Below are positions 36,084-44,192 of a stretch of 64,000 nt of DNA, in pieces. Source of the stretch: Streptomyces profundus (GTDB taxonomy: Bacteria; Actinomycetota; Actinomycetes; Streptomycetales; Streptomycetaceae); NCBI RefSeq assembly GCF_020740535.1, contig NZ_CP082362.1:4462501-4526500 (forward strand). The letters run 5' to 3'. The notes under the pieces are model-generated. The model was given only the letters and a program-made list of their open reading frames with translations. It was not told the origin of the DNA and made no database searches. Every line of letters begins with the position of its first letter. The first letter of the stretch is position 1. A program made the position numbers and the translations under genes.

Positions 36084-37064
36084 CTATGTCGGGAGGATGG
36101 GGAGGATGACGCGGCGGCCACCGGTGCCGCCGGACTCGGCTCTGCGGTGTTCGTCCGTGATGGCGGAGAGGGGGCGGGTCTCCACCCGGCGGGACGCCAA
36201 CGCGCCGTGGGACAGCAGGCGGTTGACCGCCGTGGCGGCGTCGGCCAGCTCGGGGACCGTCGCGTGGGAGATGACAAAGCCGCGCAACGAGAGATCCCGT
36301 TGGTAGAACGGCCCGACCGGCAGCGCCGGCCGGCGGTCGGGGCCGGCCAGCAGCACCATCCTGCCGCGTGGCGCCAGCCGCTCGACGGCCCAGGAAAGCT
36401 CCGTGTGGCCGGAGGCGTCCGCCAGCAGCTGGACCCCGTCGGGCACGCCGCGGGCGAGCCGGGCGGCCAGCTCCGGGTCGCGGTAGTCGATGACCTCGGC
36501 CGCGCCGAGGTCGCGGCAGTGGTCCGCGTTCTCGTCGCGGGCCAGGGCCAGCACCCGCGCGCCCGCCTCGGCGGCGAACGTGACGGCCGCGCCGCCGACG
36601 TTCCCCGCCGCGCCGGAGATCAGCACCGTTTCGCCGGCGCGCAGCCCCCCGTGGCGGAAGAGCGCCAGCCACGCCGTGGCACCCGGGTGCAGCACCGTGA
36701 TGGCCGTGGTGGGGCTGGTCTCGGGGGGCAGCCGGTAGAGGCGGTCGGCCGGTACCACCGCGTACTGGGCCGCCGCGCCCTGCCGGCCACCGTGCCCCAG
36801 GCTGTTGGTCCAGACCGGCTCGCCGGGCGCGAAGCCGGTGCCGGGCGCCGCCTCGGCGACGGTGCCCACCGCGTCCCTGCCGAGGACCAGCGGCAGCGGC
36901 GCCGGCGTCGGGAACGCACCCGAACGCACCAGCGCGTCCACCGGGTTGACGGTGGTCAGGGCCACCCGGACGAGGACATCCGTCGGTCCGGGGACCGGTC
37001 TGGGCAGCAGGCCGAGACGGATCTCCTCCGGCGGGCCGAGCCGTTCCACAAAGGCCGCTTCCAT
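36084..37064 (-). CDS. zinc-type/quinone oxidoreductase (MDR superfamily)
   Basis: A 326-residue NADPH-dependent oxidoreductase: an N-terminal GroES-like domain (PGPTDVLVRVALTTVNPVDALVRSGAF), then GVLISGAAGNVGGAAVTFAAEAGARVLAL-type Rossmann binding near residues 140-165. The zinc ligands of alcohol dehydrogenases are absent, which fits the quinone-reductase branch. ATG 37064 (MEAAFVERLG) matches the normal family start; ATG 37154 would add 30 residues without homology features. It is divergent from the formate dehydrogenase operon. Confidence 0.88.
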   Translation of the reverse strand: MEAAFVERLGPPEEIRLGLLPRPVPGPTDVLVRVALTTVNPVDALVRSGAFPTPAPLPLVLGRDAVGTVAEAAPGTGFAPGEPVWTNSLGHGGRQGAAAQYAVVPADRLYRLPPETSPTTAITVLHPGATAWLALFRHGGLRAGETVLISGAAGNVGGAAVTFAAEAGARVLALARDENADHCRDLGAAEVIDYRDPELAARLARGVPDGVQLLADASGHTELSWAVERLAPRGRMVLLAGPDRRPALPVGPFYQRDLSLRGFVISHATVPELADAATAVNRLLSHGALASRRVETRPLSAITDEHRRAESGGTGGRRVILPILPT

Positions 37065-37184
37065 GCCGTCGATGCTGCCACCAGGCGGCTCCGCCGACTC
37101 GCGGGACGAGGTCAACCAGGTGATGATCTGCTCATCTGTCAGATACAGGGGCATCCCCGGCGTGACTGAGCGGAAGGACCCGTC

Positions 37185-40100
37185 ATGGGCGTGCGGACCT
37201 GGATTCAGGACTGGCCGGTCTACCGGCAGCTCGCCGGGCAGGATCCGCGCGGCTCGGCGGCCCGTTCCCGGGTGACCGAGGAGCTGCGTCCGCGCACCGC
37301 GAGCGCGGACCGGGTGGTGGACTCCGTCTGCCCCTACTGCGCGGTCGGCTGCGGCCAGCGGATCTATGTCGAGGACGAGCGGATCACCCAGATCGAGGGC
37401 GACCCCGCGTCGCCGGTCAGCCGTGGCCGGCTCTGCCCCAAGGGGGCGGCGACCCGGCAGCTGGTCACCGGCGAGAGCCGGCAGCACCAGGTGCTGTACC
37501 GCGCTCCGGGCGCCACCGACTGGCAGCCGCTGGACCTGGACACGGCCATGGACATGATCGCGGACCGGGTGATCGAGACCCGCCGCGCCACCTGGGCCTG
37601 GGAGCGGGACGGCCGGTATGTCGCGCATACCCTCGGCATCGCCAGCCTGGGCGGCGCCGTCCTCGACAACGAGGAGAACTACCTGCTCAAGAAGCTCTTC
37701 ACCGGCCTTGGCATCGTCTCGGTGGAGAACCAGGCGAGGGTCTGCCACAGCTCGACCGTCGCCGGGCTCGGCACCTCCTTCGGCCGGGGCGGCGCGACCA
37801 CGTTCATGCAGGATCTGCAGAACGCCGACTGCGTGGTGATCCAGGGCTCCAACTTCGCGGAATGCCACCCCGTCGGCTTCCAGTGGGTGATGGAGGCCAA
37901 GGCGCGCGGCGCCACCGTCATTCATGTGGACCCGCGGTTCACCCGCACCAGCGCCCTGGCCGATCTGCATGTGCCGCTGCGCGCCGGCAGCGACATCGCG
38001 TTCCTGGGCGGCCTGATCCGCCATGTGCTGGAGGAGGAGAAGGACTTCAGGGAGTACGTTCTCGCCTACACCAACGCGGCCACCCTGGTCGGCGAGGACT
38101 ACCAGGACACCGAGGATCTCGACGGGTTGTTCTCCGGGCTCGACCCGGAGAAGGGCGTCTACGACCCCGCCAGCTGGGCCTACCTGGGCAGCCCCGTCCG
38201 CGCCCCGGCCGGCAGCCCCAACGCGCAGCCGAGCGAGGACCTGCTCCAGGAACACCGCGCCGGCGGCGCCGAGTCCCACGGCTCAGGCGGCCACGACGTG
38301 CCGACCGCGCCCGAACGCGACGAGACGCTGCGCGATCCGCGCTGCGTCTACCAGATCCTGCGAAGGCACTACGCCCGCTACACCCCCGAGCTGGTGGAAC
38401 AGGTCTGCGGGGTGCCCCGGGAGGTCTTCGCCCAGGTCGCCGACGCGCTGACCGCCAACTCGGGCCCCGAACGCACCAGCGCGTTCTGCTACGCCGTGGG
38501 CTGGACCCAACACACCGTCGGCGCCCAGTACATCCGCGCGGCCAGCGTGCTCCAGCTGCTGCTGGGCAACATCGGCCGGCCGGGCGGCGGGATCCAGGCG
38601 TTGCGCGGCCACGCCAGCATCCAGGGGTCAAGCGATATCCCCACCCTGTTCAACCTGCTGCCCGGCTATCTCCCGATGCCGCACGCCATGGCCCACCCGG
38701 ACCTGGACACGTTCGTCGAGTCGGTCCGCACCCACAAGGGGTTCTGGGCCGAGGCCCGCGCGTACATGGTCAGCCTGCTCAAGGCGTACTACGGCGAGGC
38801 GGCGACCGCCGAGAACGGCTTCTGCTTCGACCATCTGCCCCGGATCACGGGCTCGCACAGCACCTACGACACGGTGTTCGCGCAGCTCGACGGCGCCTGC
38901 AAGGGCTACTTCCTGCTGGGCGAGAACCCGGCCGTCGGGTCGGCCAACTCCCGCCTCCAGCGCCTCGGCATGGCCAACCTCGACTGGCTGGTGGTCCGCG
39001 ACTTCAACCTGATCGAGTCGGCCACCTGGTGGCGCGACGGGCCCGAGGTCGAGAACGGCGAGCTGGTCCCCGAGGAGAACGCCACCGAGGTGTTCTTCCT
39101 GCCCGCCGCCGCCCACACCGAGAAGTCCGGCTCGTTCACCAACACCAACCGCTGGCTCCAGTGGCACCACGCCGCCGTGGAGCCGGCCGGCGACGCGCGC
39201 AGCGAGCTGTGGTTCGCCTACCACCTCGGCGAGCGCATCCGGACCAGACTGGCCGACTCGACGGACCCGGCCGACCGGCACGTCCTCGACCTGGCCTGGG
39301 ACTATCCGCTCACCGGCCCGCACCGGGAGCCCGTCCCCGAGGCCGTGCTCGCCGAGATCAACGGACGCGGACCCGACGGCCGACCGCTCGCCGCCTACAC
39401 CGAACTGCGCGACGACGGCAGCACCTCCTGCGGCTGCTGGATCTACTGCGGCGTCTACGCGGACGGCGTCAACCAGGCCGCGCGCCGCAAGCCGCACCAC
39501 GAACAGGACTGGGTCGCCGCCGAATGGGCCTGGAGCTGGCCCGCCAACCGTCGCATCCTCTACAACCGCGCGTCCGCGGCGCCCGACGGCCGGCCGTGGA
39601 GCGAACGCAAGGCGTACGTCTGGTGGGACGAGGCCGCCGGCCAGTGGACGGGACACGACAACCCGGACTTCGTGCGGGACCTGCGCCCCGACCATGTGCC
39701 GGACGCGAACGCCGACGGCGTCGCGGCGCTGCGCGGCGACGACGCGTTCATCATGCAGGGCGACGGCAAGGGCTGGCTCTTCGCGCCCGCCGGGCTCACC
39801 GACGGCCCGCTGCCCAGCCACTACGAACCGCAGGACTCCCCGTTCGGCAACCCGCTCCACCCCGGACACCCGCGCAATCCGGTGCGGTTGACGTACCCGA
39901 GGCCGGGCAACGAGTACCACCCCTCGGGCGACCAACCGGGGGCGGCCGTCTTCCCGTTCGTGGTGACGACCTACCGGCTGACCGAACACTTCACCGCCGG
40001 CGGGATGACCCGCTGGTCGCCCTATCTCGCCGAACTGCAACCCGAGTTCTTCTGCGAGGTGTCACCCGAGCTGGCCGGCGAACGCGGCCTGGAACACGGC

Positions 40101-40427
40101 GGCTGGGCCACCGTGGTCACCCTGCGCGGCGCGGTCGAGGCGCGGGTCCTGGTGACCACGCGGCTGGCGCCGCTGCGCGCCGAGGGCCGCACCGTGCACC
40201 AGATCGGGCTGCCCTACCACTGGGGCCCCAACGGCTACGCCACCGGCGACGCGGCCAACGAACTGGTCGCCATCGTTCTCGACCCCAACGCCCATATCCA
40301 GGAGGACAAGGCGCTCTCCGCCGACATCCGCCCCGGACGCCGCCCGCGCGGGCCCGAACTCGGCACCCTGCTGGCCGACTACCGGCGCCGCGCCGGCGCC
40401 ACCGAAACGACAGGCACGGAGGTCTGA
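37185..40427 (+). CDS. formate dehydrogenase, molybdopterin-binding large subunit
   Basis: A 1080-residue Mo/W-bis-MGD oxidoreductase. A [4Fe-4S] motif CPYCAVGC is at residues 49-56 with the fourth Cys in RLCPKGA near 86. The metal ligand position is Cys187 in NQARVCHSSTVAGLG, so this is the cysteine rather than the selenocysteine form. Later segments include CYAVGWTQHTVGAQYIRA, LLLGNIGRPGGGIQALRGHASIQG and the C-terminal MGD domain with MTRWSPYLAELQPEFFCEVSPE and GLPYHWGPNGYATGDAANEL. No Tat signal is seen, so the catalytic site faces the cytoplasm. It oxidises formate to CO2 and passes electrons to the next gene's product. It begins the three-gene operon. Confidence 0.93.
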   Translation: MGVRTWIQDWPVYRQLAGQDPRGSAARSRVTEELRPRTASADRVVDSVCPYCAVGCGQRIYVEDERITQIEGDPASPVSRGRLCPKGAATRQLVTGESRQHQVLYRAPGATDWQPLDLDTAMDMIADRVIETRRATWAWERDGRYVAHTLGIASLGGAVLDNEENYLLKKLFTGLGIVSVENQARVCHSSTVAGLGTSFGRGGATTFMQDLQNADCVVIQGSNFAECHPVGFQWVMEAKARGATVIHVDPRFTRTSALADLHVPLRAGSDIAFLGGLIRHVLEEEKDFREYVLAYTNAATLVGEDYQDTEDLDGLFSGLDPEKGVYDPASWAYLGSPVRAPAGSPNAQPSEDLLQEHRAGGAESHGSGGHDVPTAPERDETLRDPRCVYQILRRHYARYTPELVEQVCGVPREVFAQVADALTANSGPERTSAFCYAVGWTQHTVGAQYIRAASVLQLLLGNIGRPGGGIQALRGHASIQGSSDIPTLFNLLPGYLPMPHAMAHPDLDTFVESVRTHKGFWAEARAYMVSLLKAYYGEAATAENGFCFDHLPRITGSHSTYDTVFAQLDGACKGYFLLGENPAVGSANSRLQRLGMANLDWLVVRDFNLIESATWWRDGPEVENGELVPEENATEVFFLPAAAHTEKSGSFTNTNRWLQWHHAAVEPAGDARSELWFAYHLGERIRTRLADSTDPADRHVLDLAWDYPLTGPHREPVPEAVLAEINGRGPDGRPLAAYTELRDDGSTSCGCWIYCGVYADGVNQAARRKPHHEQDWVAAEWAWSWPANRRILYNRASAAPDGRPWSERKAYVWWDEAAGQWTGHDNPDFVRDLRPDHVPDANADGVAALRGDDAFIMQGDGKGWLFAPAGLTDGPLPSHYEPQDSPFGNPLHPGHPRNPVRLTYPRPGNEYHPSGDQPGAAVFPFVVTTYRLTEHFTAGGMTRWSPYLAELQPEFFCEVSPELAGERGLEHGGWATVVTLRGAVEARVLVTTRLAPLRAEGRTVHQIGLPYHWGPNGYATGDAANELVAIVLDPNAHIQEDKALSADIRPGRRPRGPELGTLLADYRRRAGATETTGTEV

Positions 40428-40433
40428 ACGTTG

Positions 40434-41363
40434 ATGCCCGAGCTCCCAGGAACGGAGCGGGTCGGCTTCTTCACCGACACCTCCGTCTGCATCGGTTGCA
40501 AGGCGTGCGAGGTGGCCTGCAAGGAGTGGAACCTCGTTCCCGAGGACGGCCTCGAACTCACCGGCATGAGCTACGACAACACCGGCTCGCTCGGCGCCTC
40601 CACCTGGCGCCATGTGGCCTTCATCGAGCAGAACAAGCCGCTCGGCGGCCAACAGGCGCACCGAACCCACGAAGCCCACGAGAATATGGACGTGTTGGCG
40701 CTGGCGGCCCAGGGTTCCGCCACCCCCGTCGCCGAGGCCGCCGTCACCCCCACCACTCCTGGCGCCCCCACCCCGGACGGGCGCACCGAACTGCGCTGGC
40801 TGATGGCGTCCGACGTCTGCAAGCACTGCACCCATGCCGCCTGTCTGGACGTCTGCCCCACCGGCGCGCTGTTCCGCACCGAGTTCGGCACCGTGGTCGT
40901 CCAACAGGACGTCTGCAACGGCTGCGGCTACTGCGTGCCGGCCTGCCCTTACGGGGTGATCGAGCAGCGCGAGGGCGACGGCCGCGCCTGGAAGTGCACC
41001 CTCTGCTACGACCGGCTCGGCGCCGGCCAGGAACCGGCCTGCGCCAAGGCGTGCCCAACGGACTCCATCCAGTTCGGGCCGCTCGACGAACTGCGCGAAC
41101 GCGCCGCGCAGCGGGTGGCCCGACTCCAGGAGACCGGCGTCCCCGACGCCCGGCTCTACGGCGCCGACCCGGACGACGGCGTCGGCGGCGGGGGCGCGTT
41201 CTTCCTGCTCCTGGACGAACCCGAGGTCTACGGGCTGCCGCCGGACCCCCAGGTCACCACCCGTGACCTGCCCCGCATGTGGCGGCACGCGGGCCTCGCC
41301 GCCCTCATGCTGCTGGGCGGCGTGGCCGCCGTCTGCACCCGAACCCACAGGAGGTCGCGATGA
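40434..41363 (+). CDS. formate dehydrogenase iron-sulfur subunit
   Basis: A 309-residue ferredoxin-like subunit with four clusters of Cys: CIGCKACEVACKEW, CKHCTHAACLDVCPTGA, CNGCGYCVPACPYG and CTLCYDRLGAGQEPACAKACP. A membrane helix near the C-terminus (AALMLLGGVAAVCT) resembles FdnH-type subunits. GGAGG lies 10 bases before ATG 40434; TTG 40431 is 7 bases away and also possible. It begins 6 bases after the large subunit and overlaps the membrane subunit by ATGA. Confidence 0.93.
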   Translation: MPELPGTERVGFFTDTSVCIGCKACEVACKEWNLVPEDGLELTGMSYDNTGSLGASTWRHVAFIEQNKPLGGQQAHRTHEAHENMDVLALAAQGSATPVAEAAVTPTTPGAPTPDGRTELRWLMASDVCKHCTHAACLDVCPTGALFRTEFGTVVVQQDVCNGCGYCVPACPYGVIEQREGDGRAWKCTLCYDRLGAGQEPACAKACPTDSIQFGPLDELRERAAQRVARLQETGVPDARLYGADPDDGVGGGGAFFLLLDEPEVYGLPPDPQVTTRDLPRMWRHAGLAALMLLGGVAAVCTRTHRRSR

Positions 41364-42415
41364 GCGAGGCACGCGTCACCAGGCACGGTCTTGAGGGCGA
41401 ACGCCCGGGCAGGGACGCGCTGTTCGGCAACGGAACGGACGGGCAGCTCGCGGGCGTCGGCGGCTCGGGCAAGCGTCGCGGGGGCGAGCGGCGGATGGTG
41501 CCGCAGGCCGAGTTCAGCTCCTACTACGGCCAGCCGGTGCTCAAGATCCCGGCGTGGCAGGCCAAGGACATCGCCGGCTATCTGTTCTTCGGCGGATTGG
41601 CGGGGGCCGGCTCCACGCTGGCCGCCGCGGCTCAGTTCACCGGGCATCCCGCCACCGCGCGGGCCCTGAAGTTCAGCTCGCTGGGCGCGATCTCCCTCTC
41701 CACGGTGGCTCTGGTCCATGATCTGGGCCGTCCGGAACGGTTCCTGAACATGCTGCGGGTGGCCAAGCCCACCTCCCCGATGAGCGTGGGCTCCTGGATC
41801 CTCGCCGCCTACGGCCCGGCCGCCGGGCTCGCGGCGGCCAGCGCCGCCACGGGGCTGCTGCCCCGCCTCGGCACGGCCGCCACCCTCGCCGCCGGCGGCA
41901 TCGGCCCGACGGTGGCCGCCTACACCGGGGTGCTGCTCGCCAACACGGCGGTCCCCGCCTGGCACGAGGGCCATCGCGAACTCCCGCACCTCTTCGTCGC
42001 CTCGGCCGCCGTCGCCGCCGCCGGCATGGCCCTGCTGGTCGGCCCACGCGCCGAGAACACCCCGGCCCGCCGGCTCGCCCTCCTGGCCACCGGTGCCGAG
42101 CTGCTGGCCACGCGCTCCCTGGTCACCAGCGCTGGCATCGCCGGCGAGACCTACCAACAGGGGCGCCCCGGACGGCTGTTGACCACCGCCAAACGCCTCG
42201 CGCTGCTCGGCACCGCGGGCGCCGCGCTCCTCGCAGGCCGCAGCCGCCCGGCCGCCGCCCTCAGCGGCGCCGCGCTCCTCGCCGCCTCGGCCGCCACCCG
42301 CTTCGCCGTCTTCCACGCGGGCCTCGCCTCCGCCCGCGACCCCAAGTACACGGTGCTTCCGCAGCGGTTGCGCCTGCGCGCGGCGGGCGCGGACGCCCCG
42401 GGCGGCGCCGGGTAG
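41360..42415 (+). CDS. NrfD/polysulfide-reductase-like membrane subunit
   Basis: A 351-residue protein with a hydrophilic N-terminus of about 60 residues (ending in YYGQPVLKIPAWQAKDI) and about eight membrane helices. The NrfD family signature appears in LVHDLGRPERFLNMLRVAKPTSPMSVGSWIL and in TGVLLANTAVPAWHEGHRELPHLF. It would pass electrons from the iron-sulfur subunit to quinone. It is translationally coupled to the previous gene, and a strong hairpin 6 bases after the stop ends the operon. Confidence 0.93.
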   Translation: MSEARVTRHGLEGERPGRDALFGNGTDGQLAGVGGSGKRRGGERRMVPQAEFSSYYGQPVLKIPAWQAKDIAGYLFFGGLAGAGSTLAAAAQFTGHPATARALKFSSLGAISLSTVALVHDLGRPERFLNMLRVAKPTSPMSVGSWILAAYGPAAGLAAASAATGLLPRLGTAATLAAGGIGPTVAAYTGVLLANTAVPAWHEGHRELPHLFVASAAVAAAGMALLVGPRAENTPARRLALLATGAELLATRSLVTSAGIAGETYQQGRPGRLLTTAKRLALLGTAGAALLAGRSRPAAALSGAALLAASAATRFAVFHAGLASARDPKYTVLPQRLRLRAAGADAPGGAG

Positions 42416-42420
42416 TTCGT

Positions 42421-42440
42421 CCTCCTCCCGGGGGAGGAGG
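42421..42440 (+). terminator. hairpin terminator of the formate dehydrogenase operon
   Basis: A 9-bp perfect stem CCTCCTCCC/GGGAGGAGG with a 2-base loop lies 6 bases after the NrfD stop. Confidence 0.65.
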
Positions 42441-42557
42441 CGCGGCTCCTGCGCCGGGCCGGGGATCGGGGCCGCCGGAGGGAGGCGACGCGCGGGCCGC
42501 CACCGGCAGCCTGGTGTCCGACAGGGCGGCACCGGCCGCTCAGGAGGGGACCAGGCG

Positions 42558-43631
42558 ATGACGCCCAGCGGGAAGAACGAAGACGGCACCGTGCCCGAGG
42601 GCGACACCGCCGCCGAGAAGCAGCGGGCCGACGGCGGCCCTCGGGACGCCGACGCCCCGGATCCGGCGGCCGGCGCCGAGCCCGAGGCCACGGCGCGCCG
42701 CCGGGGCCGCCGGCGGTTCCTGACCACCGCCGCCTCCGGCGCGGCCGTCGGCGCCGTCGGCCTGGCCGGCGCGGTCACCCTCCCGGCCTACCTCACCTCC
42801 CCGCCGACCTCCCCGGCGCCGCCGGCCGCCGGCTCGTCCCAACGGTTCGCCGGCAAGGTCGTGTTGATCACCGGCGCGACCTCCGGCATCGGCGAGGCCG
42901 CCGCCCGCGCCTTCGCCGCCGAGGGCGCGCTGGTCGCGTTCTGCGGGCGCCGCTCCCAGGAGGGCACCGCCGTCCAGGAGGACATCCGGGTCGACGGCGG
43001 CGAGGCCACCTACTTCCAGGCCGACGTCCGCGAACCCGAGCAGGTCGAAAGGTTCGTCACCGAGGCGGTCGACCTCTACGGCGGCCTTGACATCGCGGTC
43101 AACAACGCGGGCGTCACCGCCACCGCGCCCCTCCACGAACTCAGCCTGGACGACTGGGAGGACGTCTACCGCACCAACACCCGTGGGGTGTTCCTCTCCC
43201 TCAAGTACCAGATTCCGCACATGCTGGAGGCCGGCTCCGGCGTCGTCCTGGTCACCTCGTCCGACTCCACCCGCCCCGAGGGCACGGCCTACACGGCCAG
43301 CAAACGTGCCCTGACGGGCATGGTGGAAGCGGCGTCCATGGAGTACGGACACCGGGGCATCCGCATCAACGCCATCCTGCCCGGCACCACCAACACCGCC
43401 TTCGTCCGCCCCGCCGGCCTCCCCGACCCGGCATGGACGGCGTTCCGCAACGCCTGGGGGCCGCTCAACGTGCACGGTCTGCACCGGATGGCCGAACCGG
43501 ACGAGATCGCCCGCGCGATGCTCTCCCTCGCCACCGCCGAGTTCGGCTACCTCGTCGGCTCCGCCGTCCGCGTCACCGGCACCCCGGCCCAAGGCGCCCC
43601 CATGCGCATGCCCCCGGGCTTCCCCGGCTGA
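42558..43631 (+). CDS. short-chain dehydrogenase with twin-arginine-like N-terminus
   Basis: A 357-residue protein. Residues 48-76 (RRRGRRRFLTTAASGAAVGAVGLAGAV) look like a Tat signal with a long leader. The SDR domain follows: VLITGATSGIGEAA near 102, NNAG, Ser in LVTSSDST, and the YTASK catalytic Tyr/Lys. NAD(P)-dependent SDRs act in the cytosol, so an exported form is unexpected; the region could instead anchor the protein. GGAGG lies 10 bases upstream of ATG 42558. It stands after the formate dehydrogenase terminator, so it is probably its own unit. Confidence 0.9.
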   Translation: MTPSGKNEDGTVPEGDTAAEKQRADGGPRDADAPDPAAGAEPEATARRRGRRRFLTTAASGAAVGAVGLAGAVTLPAYLTSPPTSPAPPAAGSSQRFAGKVVLITGATSGIGEAAARAFAAEGALVAFCGRRSQEGTAVQEDIRVDGGEATYFQADVREPEQVERFVTEAVDLYGGLDIAVNNAGVTATAPLHELSLDDWEDVYRTNTRGVFLSLKYQIPHMLEAGSGVVLVTSSDSTRPEGTAYTASKRALTGMVEAASMEYGHRGIRINAILPGTTNTAFVRPAGLPDPAWTAFRNAWGPLNVHGLHRMAEPDEIARAMLSLATAEFGYLVGSAVRVTGTPAQGAPMRMPPGFPG

Positions 43632-43661
43632 CCGGTCCCCTTGACATGGACGGTCGCCGGG

Positions 43662-44150
43662 TCAGCTCGGCTCGGCGGCCGGGGTGTTCGGTCGGACCAC
43701 CGGCTGGGGGACGGCGGTCTCCTCCGCGACCGCCGTTGGTGTCGCCCGCCGGGTGAGGGTGAACTCGGGGAGGAGGGTGGTCAGCGCGAGAACGGCCAGC
43801 GCGGCGCCAAGCCAGAGGGTGGCGCGCAGTCCCTGAGCCTCGATGACCAGTCCGCCCAGCAGGGAGCCGAGGATCACCCCGAGGGTGATGAACGAGGAGT
43901 GCGCGGTGTTGACCAAAGGGCCCGGATTGCCCACGCGTTGGACCCGGGTGATCATCGCGGGGTTCATGGTCACCCCGACCAGCCCCACGCCCAGCAGCAG
44001 GGCCACCGCGGGTACCGCGCGGTGCGCCAGCAGGGCGAATCCGGCCAGCAGGACAGCGTTGGCAAGCACGCCGACGACCTGCACGGAGAGCGTGTGCCGG
44101 TCGGCGAGCCGGCCGACCACCTGGTTGCCGAGGGGCGCGCGGCTCTGGGC
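43662..44150 (-). pseudogene. truncated MFS transporter (C-terminal third)
   Basis: The frame encodes the end of a major facilitator: the loop motif VVGRLADRHTLS and four membrane helices (VVGVLANAVLLAGFALLA, ALLLGVGLVGVTMNPAMI, ITLGVILGSLLGGLV, TLWLGAALAVLALTTLL). A full transporter has about 400 residues; the N-terminal eight helices are missing and the sequence instead runs into the 3' end of the next gene. It is a deletion remnant. Confidence 0.75.
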
Positions 44151-44192
44151 TGCGCGCCCCTCCGTGCGGCCATGCGCCGCGCGCCCTGGGCG

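Noticed and set aside
37155..38279. Long N-terminal extension of the quinone oxidoreductase frame on the minus strand
   Set aside because: It runs antisense to the formate dehydrogenase gene and has no domain; the family start is at 37064.
43640..43645. TTGACA at 43640 as a promoter
   Set aside because: No -10 at suitable spacing and the only downstream plus-strand sequence is antisense to a pseudogene.
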